This document shows positions 11,278 through 19,851 of a DNA stretch of 27,071 nt, piece after piece. Positions within the stretch are counted from its first letter, which is position 1; each line of letters begins with the position of its first letter. Below the pieces are notes generated by a model that saw nothing but the letters and a program-made list of their open reading frames with translations, was not told the origin of the DNA and did no database searches. The stretch comes from Porticoccaceae bacterium. Its GTDB lineage: Bacteria > Pseudomonadota > Gammaproteobacteria > Pseudomonadales > Porticoccaceae. The stretch is taken from positions 1-27,071 of the forward strand of contig DLXZ01000207.1 in NCBI GenBank assembly GCA_003448675.1. The letters run 5' to 3'. Both the position numbers and the translations under genes were made by a program.

Positions 11278-12000
11278 GTGACCGACAATCCCCTGCGCAT
11301 CCATGTTCTCGACCCGGATCGGGTTCAGTTTCCCGACCCGAGACAGGCTCTGGAGGAACCCGACGGCCTGCTGGCAGCGGGCGGCAATCTGAATCTGGAT
11401 ACCCTGATTGCCGCCTATCGCGCGGGCATTTTCCCCTGGTACGAGCAAAACCAGCCCATACTCTGGTGGAGTCCCGACCCCCGCGCGGTGATTTATCCGG
11501 ATCAGATTCACATTTCCAGAAGCCTGCGCAAAATCCTGCGCCAGGGGCGCTACAAAGTCACCACGGACACGGCCTTTGCCCAAGTCATTCGCGCCTGCGC
11601 CCAAAGGCAGGATCCCGAACAGGGCACCTGGATCACGGCGGCCATGATCAAGGCCTATTGCCACCTTCACGAGCAGGGTTATGCCCACTCGGTGGAATGC
11701 TGGATGGAAGGCGAGCTGGCGGGTGGCCTCTACGGGGTGGCTGTTGGCGCGGTGTTCTGCGGTGAGTCCATGTTCAGCCACCGTGCCAATGCATCTAAGA
11801 TCGCCCTGGTTCATCTGGCTGGAGCCTTGCAGCAAGCCGGTTTTGTACTGATAGACTGCCAGGTTGGTAACGAGCATCTGTTTTCCATGGGCGCGACAAT
11901 GATAGAACGGAACGCATTTCTAGACGCCCTGGGCCAGCACGCAACTACCAGAATTAACTGGCCAGAATCCGGTATTTCCGCTAGCGTAGCGGCTGATTAA
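11278..12000 (+). CDS. aat: Leucyl/phenylalanyl-tRNA-protein transferase
   Basis: Transfers Leu or Phe from aminoacyl-tRNA to N-terminal Lys or Arg of proteins, creating a type 2 N-degron read by ClpS-ClpAP. The 240 residues show the family signatures FPDP, EPDGLLAAGGNL, AYRAGIFPWY, ILWWSPDPRAV, the central GGLYGVAVGAVFCGESMFS and the catalytic-region LIDCQVGNEH. The start is GTG at 11278; the ATG at 11234 is out of frame. It is followed after 17 nt by bpt, the second N-terminal leucyltransferase, and lies about 3.5 kb from clpA-clpS, which act on its products. Confidence 0.96.
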   Translation: MTDNPLRIHVLDPDRVQFPDPRQALEEPDGLLAAGGNLNLDTLIAAYRAGIFPWYEQNQPILWWSPDPRAVIYPDQIHISRSLRKILRQGRYKVTTDTAFAQVIRACAQRQDPEQGTWITAAMIKAYCHLHEQGYAHSVECWMEGELAGGLYGVAVGAVFCGESMFSHRANASKIALVHLAGALQQAGFVLIDCQVGNEHLFSMGATMIERNAFLDALGQHATTRINWPESGISASVAAD

Positions 12001-12017
12001 AACCGTATAAAAAGGCC

Positions 12018-12740
12018 ATGACCCGCGACATTTCCTCGGATTTGAAGAAAATCCGGCTTTACCTGACTGAATCCCACCCCTGTAGTTACCTGGAGGACCG
12101 GGAAGCGGTAACCGCCTTTGTTGATCCAAAACTGCAAATCAGTGGCGATGTCTACAGCCATCTCTCCCTGCTGGGCTTCAGGCGCAGCGGCGAATATGTT
12201 TACAAACCCCACTGTCTGAGCTGCAAAGCCTGCATCCCGGCGCGCGTTCCCGCCGCCACCTTCAAGCCCAATCGCTCACAGCGCCGGTGCATGAGGAAAA
12301 ATACGGACCTGGTGGTCACCTCCACTGACACTATCGATCTGACTGAACACTATGCACTGTATGAGCGCTATATCGACCAGCGCCACAGTGATGGCGATAT
12401 GTACCCGCCCTCCCTGAAACAGTTTCAGACCTTTCTCGGCTCAGCCTGGGACTGCACCCGCTATCTTGAATTCCGCCACGAGGGCAGCCTGGTTTGCGGC
12501 GCCGTAATCGACTGGTTGAGCAGTGGCTTATCCGCCATCTACACCTATTTCGATCCCGAGCTAAACGACCGCAGCCTGGGAATCTACGCGATACTGAAAC
12601 AGATCGAACTAACCCGGGAGTACCAGCTGGATTATGTCTATCTGGGTTACTGGATCCGTGACAGCGAAAAAATGCGTTATAAATCCGACTTCCACCCCCT
12701 TGAGCTCTACCTGGATAACAAGTGGCTTAATGTCGGCTAG
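12018..12740 (+). CDS. bpt: Aspartate/glutamate leucyltransferase (bacterial ATE-like)
   Basis: Adds Leu from Leu-tRNA to N-terminal Asp or Glu, converting secondary destabilising residues into ClpS ligands. It is related to eukaryotic arginyltransferase ATE1, and older annotations call it arginyl-tRNA-protein transferase. The 240 residues show Cys22 in HPCSYLEDR and a Cys cluster HCLSCKACIPARV (Cys66, Cys69, Cys72), typical of the family N-terminal domain. Later segments LYERYIDQRHSDGDMYPPS and YVYLGYWI match the GNAT-like C-terminal half. Leu specificity is inferred from the bacterial subfamily and the aat neighbourhood, not from a residue I can point to. The gene lies 17 nt after aat, with AAGG before the ATG. 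Confidence 0.93.
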   Translation: MTRDISSDLKKIRLYLTESHPCSYLEDREAVTAFVDPKLQISGDVYSHLSLLGFRRSGEYVYKPHCLSCKACIPARVPAATFKPNRSQRRCMRKNTDLVVTSTDTIDLTEHYALYERYIDQRHSDGDMYPPSLKQFQTFLGSAWDCTRYLEFRHEGSLVCGAVIDWLSSGLSAIYTYFDPELNDRSLGIYAILKQIELTREYQLDYVYLGYWIRDSEKMRYKSDFHPLELYLDNKWLNVG

Positions 12741-12801
12741 CCCCCGTTGCTTTTTGCCATGGGGCAGCTTTTAAGGCAGAATGCCGCCCGTTCCCGCGCT
12801 G

Positions 12802-12826
12802 ACAAGCCAGCGTTCGGCGAGCTTGT
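12802..12826. repeat. Inverted repeat between bpt and infA
   Basis: ACAAGC (12802-12807) and GCTTGT (12821-12826) can pair around a 13-nt loop. A run of seven T occurs 15 nt further on, so this is at best a poor terminator. It may be a structure upstream of infA. Confidence 0.25.
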
Positions 12827-12856
12827 ACCCGGGCGATTTACTTTTTTTACTTTTCT

Positions 12857-12862
12857 TATACT
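12857..12862 (+). promoter_or_regulatory. Possible -10 box for infA
   Basis: TATACT, a five of six match to the sigma-70 -10 box, lies in an AT-rich stretch 21 nt before the infA ATG. No convincing -35 is visible at 16-18 bp. A start site here would leave only a short leader. Confidence 0.35.
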
Positions 12863-12883
12863 GATTTAACACAGCGAGCATGT

Positions 12884-13102
12884 ATGGCGAAAGAAGAACA
12901 TATTGAAATGGAAGGCGAAGTGGTTGAAACCCTTCCTAACACCACATTCCGCGTGAAACTGGACAACGGTCACGTCGTTACCGCCCATATCTCCGGAAAA
13001 ATGCGTAAGCACTATATTCGTATTCTGACCGGTGATCGGGTCACCGTGGAACTGACACCCTACGACCTGAGCAAAGGGCGTATCACCTTCAGGGCGCGCT
13101 AG
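12884..13102 (+). CDS. infA: Translation initiation factor IF-1
   Basis: Binds the ribosomal A site of the 30S subunit during initiation. The 72-residue single OB-fold is full length and close to the universal sequence: [50 protein letters not shown]. An ATG 4 nt upstream is out of frame. It is the last plus-strand gene before convergent clpA; the 143 nt upstream contain an AT-rich promoter-like region, so it may be transcribed apart from bpt. Confidence 0.97.
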   Translation: MAKEEHIEMEGEVVETLPNTTFRVKLDNGHVVTAHISGKMRKHYIRILTGDRVTVELTPYDLSKGRITFRAR

Positions 13103-13270
13103 GCAGCGCCACACCTTCCAGGGCAGCACCCCTCTAAAGCCCAAGCTTAGCTTACACCTCCAAAGCAGATTTATCGCGACAAGGAACTTTTAGCTCTGTC
13201 TGCTAGCGCTGTCTGTACGCTTCGCTAGGCGCGCAATCTGTTTTGCAACTGACGCTATGAGACCCTCAAC

Positions 13271-15532
13271 TCAGGCAGCCGCGGTCTCCACGCTCAGTTC
13301 ATCGTCACGGACACTGACTATTACCCGACCTCCACCGGCTGAGAGGCCACCAAACAACACCTCCTCGGCCAGGGGTTTTTTAAGCTTTTCCTGAATCAGC
13401 CTGGCCATGGGCCGGGCGCCCATTTTCTCGTCGTAGCCATGCTCGGCAAGCCACTGCCGTGCCGCTTCGTCCACATCCAGAGTCACCTTCTTGTCATCCA
13501 GTTGCGCCTGAAGCTGAGTCAGGAACTTGTCCACCACGGTTTTAATCACCTCTTCACTGAGCGGCCCGAACTGAATAATGGCATCAAGGCGATTGCGAAA
13601 CTCCGGGGTAAACATCTTTTTCACCGCTTCCATGCCATCACTGCTGTGATCCTGCTTGGTAAAACCAATGGAGGCGCGACTCATGGTTTCGGCGCCAGCA
13701 TTGGTGGTCATAATCAGGATGACATTACGGAAATCCGCCTTGCGACCATTGTTGTCGGTCAGGGTGCCATGATCCATCACCTGCAACAGCAGATTAAAGA
13801 CATCCGGATGAGCTTTCTCGATCTCATCGAGTAGCACCACCGAATGAGGGTGGGTGGTTACCGCATCGGTAAGCAGCCCCCCCTGATCAAAACCCACGTA
13901 ACCGGGCGGTGCGCCAATCAGGCGGGAAACTGTGTGGCGCTCCATGTATTCAGACATATCGAAGCGCAACAACTCGACGCCGAGCATCTCCGCCAGTTGT
14001 TTGGAGACTTCGGTCTTGCCCACCCCGGTGGGGCCGGCAAACAGGAAAGAACCAATGGGCTTATCGCCATCACGAAGGCCCGCGCGGGCCAGTTTGATGG
14101 CCGCATCCAGACCCTGTATAGCTTCATCCTGGCCGAACACCACCATCTTCAGCTGGCTACCGAGGTTACGCAGCTGCTCCTTGTCGGAGCTGGAAACACT
14201 CTTCGGCGGAATCCGGGCAATCTTGGCGACCACCGCTTCGATATCGCCGCTGGTGACGCTTTTCTTACGCCGTGACGGTGGCTGTAACTGCTGATAGGCG
14301 CCTGCCTCGTCGAGCACGTCGATGGCCTTATCGGGCAGAAAGCGATCGTTGATATATTTCGCCGCCAGTTCCGCCGCGCTTTTCAGTGCGCCCTGGGTGA
14401 AACGTAAGCCGTGGTGTTCCTCAAAGCGGGACTTGAGACCCTTGAGGATGGAGATGGTCTCCTCTACCGAGGGCTCGGGCACATCGATTTTCTGGAAACG
14501 CCGGGAAAGCGCTTTGTCCTTTTCAAAAATCCCCCGGTATTCCTGGTAGGTGGTGGAACCGAGGCAACGGATCTTGCCCGAGGTCAACAGAGGCTTAAGC
14601 AGATTGGAGGCATCCATGACGCCACCGGATGCAGCACCGGCACCGATAATGGTGTGTATCTCATCGATAAACAGTATGGCTTTTTCCTGCTTTTCCAGCT
14701 CGCCCAGCAGGCCTTTAAAGCGCTTCTCAAAATCGCCCCGATACTTGGTGCCGGCCAGCAGGGCGCCCATATCCAGGGAATAAACAACGCTGCCCTCGAG
14801 GGGTTCAGGCACTTCGCCCTCAACAATCAACTTGGCCAGTCCCTCGGCAATGGCGGTCTTGCCGACACCGGATTCGCCCACCAACAGGGGGTTATTCTTG
14901 CGCCGCCTGACCAGAATCTGCGCGACCCTTTCGAGTTCGAGGCTACGACCAACCAGAGGGTCGATATAGCCTTTCTCCGCCTGGTCGTTCAGATTGACGG
15001 CAAACTGGGACAGAGGTGAAGCCTGAACCTCGGCTTCACCCACAGCACCCTCGTCAATTTCCTCGCCACTGCCTTCCTGACCTTCGGAAGCGCTGCCGGT
15101 TTTGCCGATACCGTGGGAAATATAATTGACCAGATCAATGCGGGAGATATTCTGCAAACGAAGAAAATAAACCGCCTGGCTTTCCTGCTCAGTAAAGACA
15201 GCCACCAACACATTGGCGCCCTGCACTTCCTTTTTACCGGATGACTGCACGTGGAAGATCGCCCGCTGAATCACCCGCTGGAAAGCCAGGGTCGGTTGGG
15301 CTTCGTGATCGACATCGTCACTGGGGAATACCGGCGTGGTGGAGTCAATAAACTCATTCAAATCGCGCCGCAGGGTAGTGACATCGGCACCGCAGGCCTT
15401 TAGCACACCCAGGGCGGAGTTGTCATCGAGCAACGCCAGCAACAGGTGCTCGACCGTCATGAATTCATGATGTTTCGACGTCGCGTTCTGAAACGCAACA
15501 TTCAGGGTAAGTTCCAGTTCGCGACTTAACAT
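13271..15532 (-). CDS. clpA: ATP-dependent Clp protease ATP-binding subunit ClpA
   Basis: Hexameric double-ring AAA+ unfoldase that feeds substrates to ClpP. It has 753 residues: the N-terminal Clp_N repeat domain (about 1-140) that docks ClpS, an acidic linker (about 145-170), D1 with Walker A GESGVGKT at 219-226 and Walker B ILFIDE near 286-291, and D2 with Walker A GPTGVGKT at 500-507 and Walker B VVLLDE near 565-570. The ClpP-binding tripeptide Ile-Gly-Phe is at 622-624 (SIGFTKQ), so it should partner ClpP, which is not in this window. It starts 12 nt after the clpS stop, as an operon, and is convergent with infA. Confidence 0.97.
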   Translation of the reverse strand: MLSRELELTLNVAFQNATSKHHEFMTVEHLLLALLDDNSALGVLKACGADVTTLRRDLNEFIDSTTPVFPSDDVDHEAQPTLAFQRVIQRAIFHVQSSGKKEVQGANVLVAVFTEQESQAVYFLRLQNISRIDLVNYISHGIGKTGSASEGQEGSGEEIDEGAVGEAEVQASPLSQFAVNLNDQAEKGYIDPLVGRSLELERVAQILVRRRKNNPLLVGESGVGKTAIAEGLAKLIVEGEVPEPLEGSVVYSLDMGALLAGTKYRGDFEKRFKGLLGELEKQEKAILFIDEIHTIIGAGAASGGVMDASNLLKPLLTSGKIRCLGSTTYQEYRGIFEKDKALSRRFQKIDVPEPSVEETISILKGLKSRFEEHHGLRFTQGALKSAAELAAKYINDRFLPDKAIDVLDEAGAYQQLQPPSRRKKSVTSGDIEAVVAKIARIPPKSVSSSDKEQLRNLGSQLKMVVFGQDEAIQGLDAAIKLARAGLRDGDKPIGSFLFAGPTGVGKTEVSKQLAEMLGVELLRFDMSEYMERHTVSRLIGAPPGYVGFDQGGLLTDAVTTHPHSVVLLDEIEKAHPDVFNLLLQVMDHGTLTDNNGRKADFRNVILIMTTNAGAETMSRASIGFTKQDHSSDGMEAVKKMFTPEFRNRLDAIIQFGPLSEEVIKTVVDKFLTQLQAQLDDKKVTLDVDEAARQWLAEHGYDEKMGARPMARLIQEKLKKPLAEEVLFGGLSAGGGRVIVSVRDDELSVETAAA

Positions 15533-15544
15533 ATGCGCACCCCG

Positions 15545-15934
15545 CTAGTCTTCATCGTCTTCACCATCATCGGAAGGTTCTATTTCACACAAAAGGGGAT
15601 GCTCGTTTTCTCGGGCATAGCGATTGACCTGCCCCGCTTTGGTTTCGGCCACTTCGCGGGTGAAAACGCCACAAACACCCTTACCTTCAGTATGCACTTT
15701 TAGCATTACCCGAACCGCTACTTCCCGTTCCATGGAAAAAAAGCGCTCCAGCACGTCGACCACAAACTCCATGGGCGTATAGTCATCGTTGAGCAGGATG
15801 ACCTTGTACATTGGCGGTTTTTTCAGCTTAGGCGGTGCTTCCTCCACCAGTGGGCCGAGCGAACCACCCATCTCGTCGCCATCGGAATCGGCCTGAGCCA
15901 GCACCCTTTGTAAAGTTAAATCAATCATGGGCAT
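15545..15934 (-). CDS. clpS: ClpS, N-degron adaptor of ClpAP
   Basis: Binds N-terminal Leu, Phe, Tyr or Trp and hands the protein to ClpA. The core (about 40-118) carries the ligand-pocket motif [16 protein letters not shown] (Asn49-Asp50-Asp51), His81 in KVHTEGKG, and [11 protein letters not shown]...[12 protein letters not shown]. At 129 residues it is longer than E. coli ClpS (106): the N-terminal extension is about 15 residues longer, and an acidic tail [11 protein letters not shown] follows the core. Starts at Met1 (15934) or Met3 (15928) are both possible. It is first in an operon with clpA and divergent from cspD. Confidence 0.96.
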   Translation of the reverse strand: MPMIDLTLQRVLAQADSDGDEMGGSLGPLVEEAPPKLKKPPMYKVILLNDDYTPMEFVVDVLERFFSMEREVAVRVMLKVHTEGKGVCGVFTREVAETKAGQVNRYARENEHPLLCEIEPSDDGEDDED

Positions 15935-16026
15935 AGAATAACGTGGGTGAAGTTATCTTGCATCCAGTTCACCACTAAAGATTCACATCCACTGATAATG
16001 GGGCCTCCAGGGGATATGTCCAGGGG

Positions 16027-16055
16027 TTGACTTAACTTGCAAATAACGTTAGAAA
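16027..16055 (+). promoter_or_regulatory. Candidate distal promoter for cspD
   Basis: TTGACT (16027-16032), 17-bp spacer, TAGAAA (16050-16055). It would give a leader of about 95 nt, in keeping with the long leaders of cold-shock-family mRNAs. A second, weaker candidate is TTAAAA (16108-16113), 17-bp spacer, TACAGT (16131-16136), which would leave almost no leader. Confidence 0.4.
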
Positions 16056-16070
16056 AGGTGGCGTTCGCGG

Positions 16071-16076
16071 ATTATA
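16071..16076 (-). promoter_or_regulatory. Candidate -10 box of the clpS-clpA promoter
   Basis: The minus strand reads a perfect TATAAT here. A -35 about 16-18 bp upstream is poor (TTTCGC or similar). The leader to clpS would be about 130 nt, and the transcript would cross the predicted cspD promoter, so the divergent promoters may interfere. Confidence 0.4.
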
Positions 16077-16156
16077 AAAATTCCAACACGCCGCGAAACG
16101 CTACTGATTAAAAATCAATAATTACTACAGTACAGTATGCTCAGGAGGCAAGTCCC

Positions 16157-16453
16157 ATGCCGACAGGAACGGTAAAGTGGTTTAATAACGCCAAGGGCTA
16201 TGGCTTTATCCTTTCCGAGGAAAGCGGTGAAGACATTTTCGCCCACTACACAGCCATTGAGATGGAAGGCTATAAAACCCTTAAAGCCGGGCAGGTGGTC
16301 AATTTCGAGCTGATCAATGGCGCCAAGGGTGTCCACGCCGCCCATATCCAGGCACAACCGCTCGACAACGATGCGGCTGCCCTAAATGGTAATACATCCG
16401 CTGGTCAGGATCCTGTGCAACCAGTTCGCGCTACCGATAATTATAACTACTAA
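16157..16453 (+). CDS. cspD: Cold-shock-domain protein CspD
   Basis: Single-stranded nucleic-acid-binding protein; E. coli CspD inhibits replication in stationary phase. Residues 1-68 form the cold-shock domain, with RNP1 KGYGFI at 13-18 and RNP2 region DIFAHY at 26-31. The domain is followed by a low-complexity tail of about 30 residues rich in Asp, Asn, Ala and Gln, for 98 residues in all. The name rests on the tail and on the conserved cspD-clpS-clpA position. A strong ribosome-binding site, AGGAGG (about 16143-16148), lies 8 nt before the ATG. Confidence 0.9.
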   Translation: MPTGTVKWFNNAKGYGFILSEESGEDIFAHYTAIEMEGYKTLKAGQVVNFELINGAKGVHAAHIQAQPLDNDAAALNGNTSAGQDPVQPVRATDNYNY

Positions 16454-16612
16454 AACAAGTAAATAGCACAGATGGCAGGCCCTAGCAGGCGCTATAGAAA
16501 CCGTTGGCCAAACTGCGACAAGGCTTCTTTTTGCGTCATGCTGGCTTTATAACCCACGCGGAGACCATAGCTCGCTACCGGGTAAGAATTCAATCGGACC
16601 TGAGACGCCTCA

Positions 16613-16636
16613 AAAAACCTTAGCGATACATAAGGA
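16613..16636 (-). terminator. Weak terminator candidate downstream of icd
   Basis: Read on the minus strand: CCTTA, an 8-nt loop, TAAGG, then TTTTTT. The 5-bp stem is short, but the U-run is good. It lies about 155 nt beyond the icd stop. Confidence 0.4.
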
Positions 16637-16650
16637 CAGCAGCTTTTAGA

Positions 16651-16687
16651 GCCGGGAAACTATTTTTAGCGCCTGGGCTTTTTTTGC
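16651..16687 (+). terminator. Weak terminator candidate downstream of cspD
   Basis: AGCCGG can pair with CC-(TG)-GGCT across a loop of about 16 nt with a 2-nt bulge, followed by seven T. It is about 200 nt after the cspD stop. The T-run is clear; the stem is doubtful. Confidence 0.3.
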
Positions 16688-16788
16688 CGCTCCCCCCATG
16701 AATCATCAAAAAACTCAACCCTTAATCACACTGCCAGCAAGCATGCTTCTGACGCCTGTAGACCAGGGAAGAGCATCGCCTATTGCAC

Positions 16789-19014
16789 TCAAGAAACCTC
16801 GGCCAATAAACGATTAAGGGTCTCGCTAGGCCGCATTAACGCTTCGGCCTTTTTATCATTCGGTTGATAGTAACCACCCATATCAACCGAAACACCCTGG
16901 CAAGCATTCAATTCTCCGACAATTTTCTCCTCGTTATCCGCCAGGGATTGGGCCAAGCCCTCGAAACGCTGGGCAAGTTCGGCATCTTCATCCTGCTCCG
17001 CTACCGCCTGGGCCCAGTACAGCCCCAGATAAAAATGAGAACCGCGATTATCCAGCTCGTGAACCTTGCGCGAAGGCGACTTGCCATTATTCAGGAATTT
17101 ACCTATTGCCTGATCCAGTGTTTTAGCCAGCACGGCCGCTTTCTTGTTACCCGTCTTGGAAGCCAGCTCCTCAATGGACACCCCCAGGGCCATGAACTCA
17201 CCCAGCGAATCCCAGCGTAAATGATTTTCTTCCAAAAACTGCTGAACATGCTTGGGCGCGGAGCCTCCGGCGCCGGTCTCGTACAGACCGCCACCAGCCA
17301 TCAGAGGCACGATGGACAGCATTTTCGCACTGGTGCCCAACTCCAGAATGGGGAACAGGTCGGTGAGGTAGTCGCGCAGCACATTACCAGTAACGGAAAT
17401 CGTGTCCTTACCACGGCGCACGCGCTCCAGGGTGTACCGAATGGCCCGGTCTGGCGGCATAATGCTAATACGCAGTCCGCTGGTATCGTGCTCCGCCAAA
17501 TACTTTTCCACCTTTTTAATCATTTCGGCATCGTGGCCACGATGCTCGTCCAGCCAGAAAATCGCCGGCATACCACTGGCGCGTGCGCGGGTAACCGCCA
17601 GCTTGACCCAATCCCGAATCGGGGCATCCTTAGCCTGGAACAAACGCCAGACATCACCTTTTTCCATGTTCTCGTGCTGAAGCCAGACCTTGCCATCTTC
17701 ATCAACGACACGGATGCTGCCGTCACAGGGCAATTCAAAGGTCTTGTCGTGGGAGCCATACTCCTCGGCCTTTTGCGCCATTAAACCGATATTAGGTACT
17801 GTCCCCATGGTGGAGGGGTCGAAGGCGTCGTGGTGCTTGCAGAAGTTAATCACCTCTTGATACATGACTGCGTAGCAACTGTCGGGGATCACCGCCTTAG
17901 TGTCCTCCAGCTTGCCATGGGAATCCCACATCTTGCCACTCTCCCGAATCATCGCGGGCATTGATGCATCAATGATAATGTCGCTGGGCACATGCAGGTT
18001 GGTAATACCTTTATCGGAATTAACCATGGCCAGCATGGGCCGGGTTTCGTAACATCGACGCAGATCCTCCTCGATCTCAGCCCGCCTTGAATAGGGCAAT
18101 TTGTCGATTTTCCTCAATGCGGCGCCGAGACCATCATTGGGATTGATATTCAATTCCTCAAAGGTTTCGGTGTGCTTCTCCCAGGCATCCTTGAAATATA
18201 CAGTCACCGCATGCCCAAAGATGATCGGGTCTGAGACCTTCATCATGGTCGCCTTCAGATGCAGAGAGAACAGTAAGCCAGCCCGGCGGGCACCTTCCAT
18301 CTCCTCGTCAAGAAATTTACGCAGGGCTTTGGTGCTCATAAACTGAGCGCTGACAACCTCTTCGGCCTGCGCCGGTACCTCCTTGAGCACGGTGACCTGA
18401 CCCTGGGTATCCACCAGTTCAATCTTCAGCATGGTTGCCTTATTCATGGTGCAGGAGATGTCACTAGCATAGAAATCGCCCCGTCGCATGTGCGCCACGT
18501 GTGTACGCGAGGATTGACTCCACTTGCCCATTTTATGGGGGTTATCACGGGCGTATTGTTTAACTGCGGGCGGTGCCCGGCGATCGGAGTTGCCTTCCCG
18601 CAACACCGGGTTTACCGCGCTACCCAGAATCGTGGCATAGATCCCCTGAATCCGCTCTTCCTCGGCGTTAGTCGGGTTTTCCGGATAATCGGGAATGTCG
18701 TAACCCTTGGCCTGGAGTTCGGCGATAGCGCCCTGCAACTGGGGGATGGAAGCGCTTATGTTGGGCAACTTGATGATATTGGCGTCGGGATCCTGGGTCA
18801 GTTCCGCCAGGGCTTTCATGGCGTCGGGGACCCGTTGTTCCTCCGTCAGGTTCTCGGGAAAGTTGGCGATAATCCGGCCAGCCAGGGAAATGTCGCTCAG
18901 CTCAACATCGACATCCGCGGCAGCGGTAAACGTTTTGATAATGGGGAGAAACGAGTATGTAGCCAGCGCTGGCGCCTCGTCGGTTTTGGTATAGATAATC
19001 TTTGAAGTGCTCAT
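16789..19014 (-). CDS. icd: Isocitrate dehydrogenase (NADP), monomeric type
   Basis: Oxidative decarboxylation of isocitrate to 2-oxoglutarate in the TCA cycle, yielding NADPH. The 741-residue size and sequence are those of the monomeric IDH family (Azotobacter/Corynebacterium type), unrelated in length to the roughly 415-residue dimeric Icd of E. coli. Recognisable segments are [17 protein letters not shown] at the N-terminus, SNLLRE-like [14 protein letters not shown] (phosphate/substrate loop), [14 protein letters not shown] (acidic metal-site region) and [24 protein letters not shown] (nucleotide region). The symbol idh is also used for this type. GGGGAGG lies just before the ATG. The gene stands alone, convergent with cspD and divergent from rluE. 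Confidence 0.95.
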   Translation of the reverse strand: MSTSKIIYTKTDEAPALATYSFLPIIKTFTAAADVDVELSDISLAGRIIANFPENLTEEQRVPDAMKALAELTQDPDANIIKLPNISASIPQLQGAIAELQAKGYDIPDYPENPTNAEEERIQGIYATILGSAVNPVLREGNSDRRAPPAVKQYARDNPHKMGKWSQSSRTHVAHMRRGDFYASDISCTMNKATMLKIELVDTQGQVTVLKEVPAQAEEVVSAQFMSTKALRKFLDEEMEGARRAGLLFSLHLKATMMKVSDPIIFGHAVTVYFKDAWEKHTETFEELNINPNDGLGAALRKIDKLPYSRRAEIEEDLRRCYETRPMLAMVNSDKGITNLHVPSDIIIDASMPAMIRESGKMWDSHGKLEDTKAVIPDSCYAVMYQEVINFCKHHDAFDPSTMGTVPNIGLMAQKAEEYGSHDKTFELPCDGSIRVVDEDGKVWLQHENMEKGDVWRLFQAKDAPIRDWVKLAVTRARASGMPAIFWLDEHRGHDAEMIKKVEKYLAEHDTSGLRISIMPPDRAIRYTLERVRRGKDTISVTGNVLRDYLTDLFPILELGTSAKMLSIVPLMAGGGLYETGAGGSAPKHVQQFLEENHLRWDSLGEFMALGVSIEELASKTGNKKAAVLAKTLDQAIGKFLNNGKSPSRKVHELDNRGSHFYLGLYWAQAVAEQDEDAELAQRFEGLAQSLADNEEKIVGELNACQGVSVDMGGYYQPNDKKAEALMRPSETLNRLLAEVS

Positions 19015-19169
19015 TGGCCTCCCCGCTTATAAAATTGATTGCTCAGGAATCACATGTTCCCGAACGGCATGTACCCAAATTTCTGCGCCCGTATACTACC
19101 GAAAGGTGAGCAAAATTTATAGGTTGTAAAAAAACAACAAGAACCAATCACACGAAAACCCTGTCCCTG

Positions 19170-19175
19170 TATTAT
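19170..19175 (+). promoter_or_regulatory. Possible -10 box for the rluE operon
   Basis: TATTAT (five of six matches) lies 29 nt before the ATG chosen for rluE. Transcription would begin near 19182, giving a very short leader and making the upstream TTG at 19187 an unlikely start. No strong -35 is seen. Confidence 0.35.
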
Positions 19176-19204
19176 GCTCGCTTACCTTGACAACTCACCC
19201 CACG

Positions 19205-19813
19205 ATGCCTCACACCCGACTCATCCTGTTCAACAAACCTTACGGTGTGTTAAGCCAGTTTACGGCAGAACCGGGTCATGCCTGTCTGGCGGACTATATT
19301 GCCGAGAAACGGGTCTATCCCGCTGGCCGGCTGGACAAGGATTCAGAGGGATTATTGTTACTCACTGACAACGGCAAGCTGCAGGCGCGCATCGCCGAGC
19401 CCCGCTTCAAGCTACCGAAAACCTATTGGGCCCAGGTTGATGGCCTGATCCACAAAGAAGCACTCACGGCGCTTGAAACCGGGCTACATCTGAAAGACGG
19501 ACCGACTCGCCCGGCGAAAGCCCGCACCATGATAGAACCCTCTCTATGGCCGAGAAACCCGCCCATCCGGGAGCGTAAACACATACCCACTTCCTGGGTG
19601 GAAATCACCATTACCGAGGGCCGCAACCGCCAGGTGCGGCGGATGCTGGCGGCGACAGGCTTCCCGGTATTGCGACTGATCCGAGTCAGGGTCGGCCAGT
19701 GGTGTCTGGACGGACTGGCTCCCGGAGACAACCGTTGTCTGACTGTGGAACTTCCCCCATCACCACAAACCAGCCGCACTCCCCCCAACCAAAACCGGCC
19801 CAAACGACGCTGA
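19205..19813 (+). CDS. rluE: 23S rRNA pseudouridine(2457) synthase RluE
   Basis: Isomerises a uridine of 23S rRNA (U2457 in E. coli) to pseudouridine. The RsuA/RluB/RluE-type signature AGRLDKDSEGLLLLT holds the catalytic Asp44. RLILFNKPYGVLSQF near the N-terminus, the RluE-type LWPRNPPIRERKHIPTSW and EGRNRQVRRM follow. I chose ATG 19205 (202 residues), where family similarity begins; a TTG at 19187 would add six residues. Neither has a clear Shine-Dalgarno sequence. The C-terminal 18 or so residues are Pro/Thr/Arg-rich and look disordered. It is first in the rluE-nudJ-mnmA-hflD-purB run also known from E. coli. Confidence 0.93.
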   Translation: MPHTRLILFNKPYGVLSQFTAEPGHACLADYIAEKRVYPAGRLDKDSEGLLLLTDNGKLQARIAEPRFKLPKTYWAQVDGLIHKEALTALETGLHLKDGPTRPAKARTMIEPSLWPRNPPIRERKHIPTSWVEITITEGRNRQVRRMLAATGFPVLRLIRVRVGQWCLDGLAPGDNRCLTVELPPSPQTSRTPPNQNRPKRR

Positions 19814-19851
19814 TCCAGCGCCAGCGCGGGATTCACAAACAGGTATTCACC

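Larger units (their letters stand above)
16454..16788. other. 335-nt gene-free interval between cspD and icd
   Basis: I see no coding frame with family character here. It contains two terminator-like elements, listed separately, placed well away from either stop codon. The stretches 16454-16610 and 16690-16788 contain nothing I recognise. Confidence 0.5.

Noticed and set aside
13103..13270. tRNA-Ser between infA and clpA, as in E. coli (serW)
   Set aside because: No D-stem, anticodon or TPsiC-like sequence is found on either strand; only a weak 6-bp inverted repeat (CTAGCG at 13203, CGCTAG at 13223) without a T-run.
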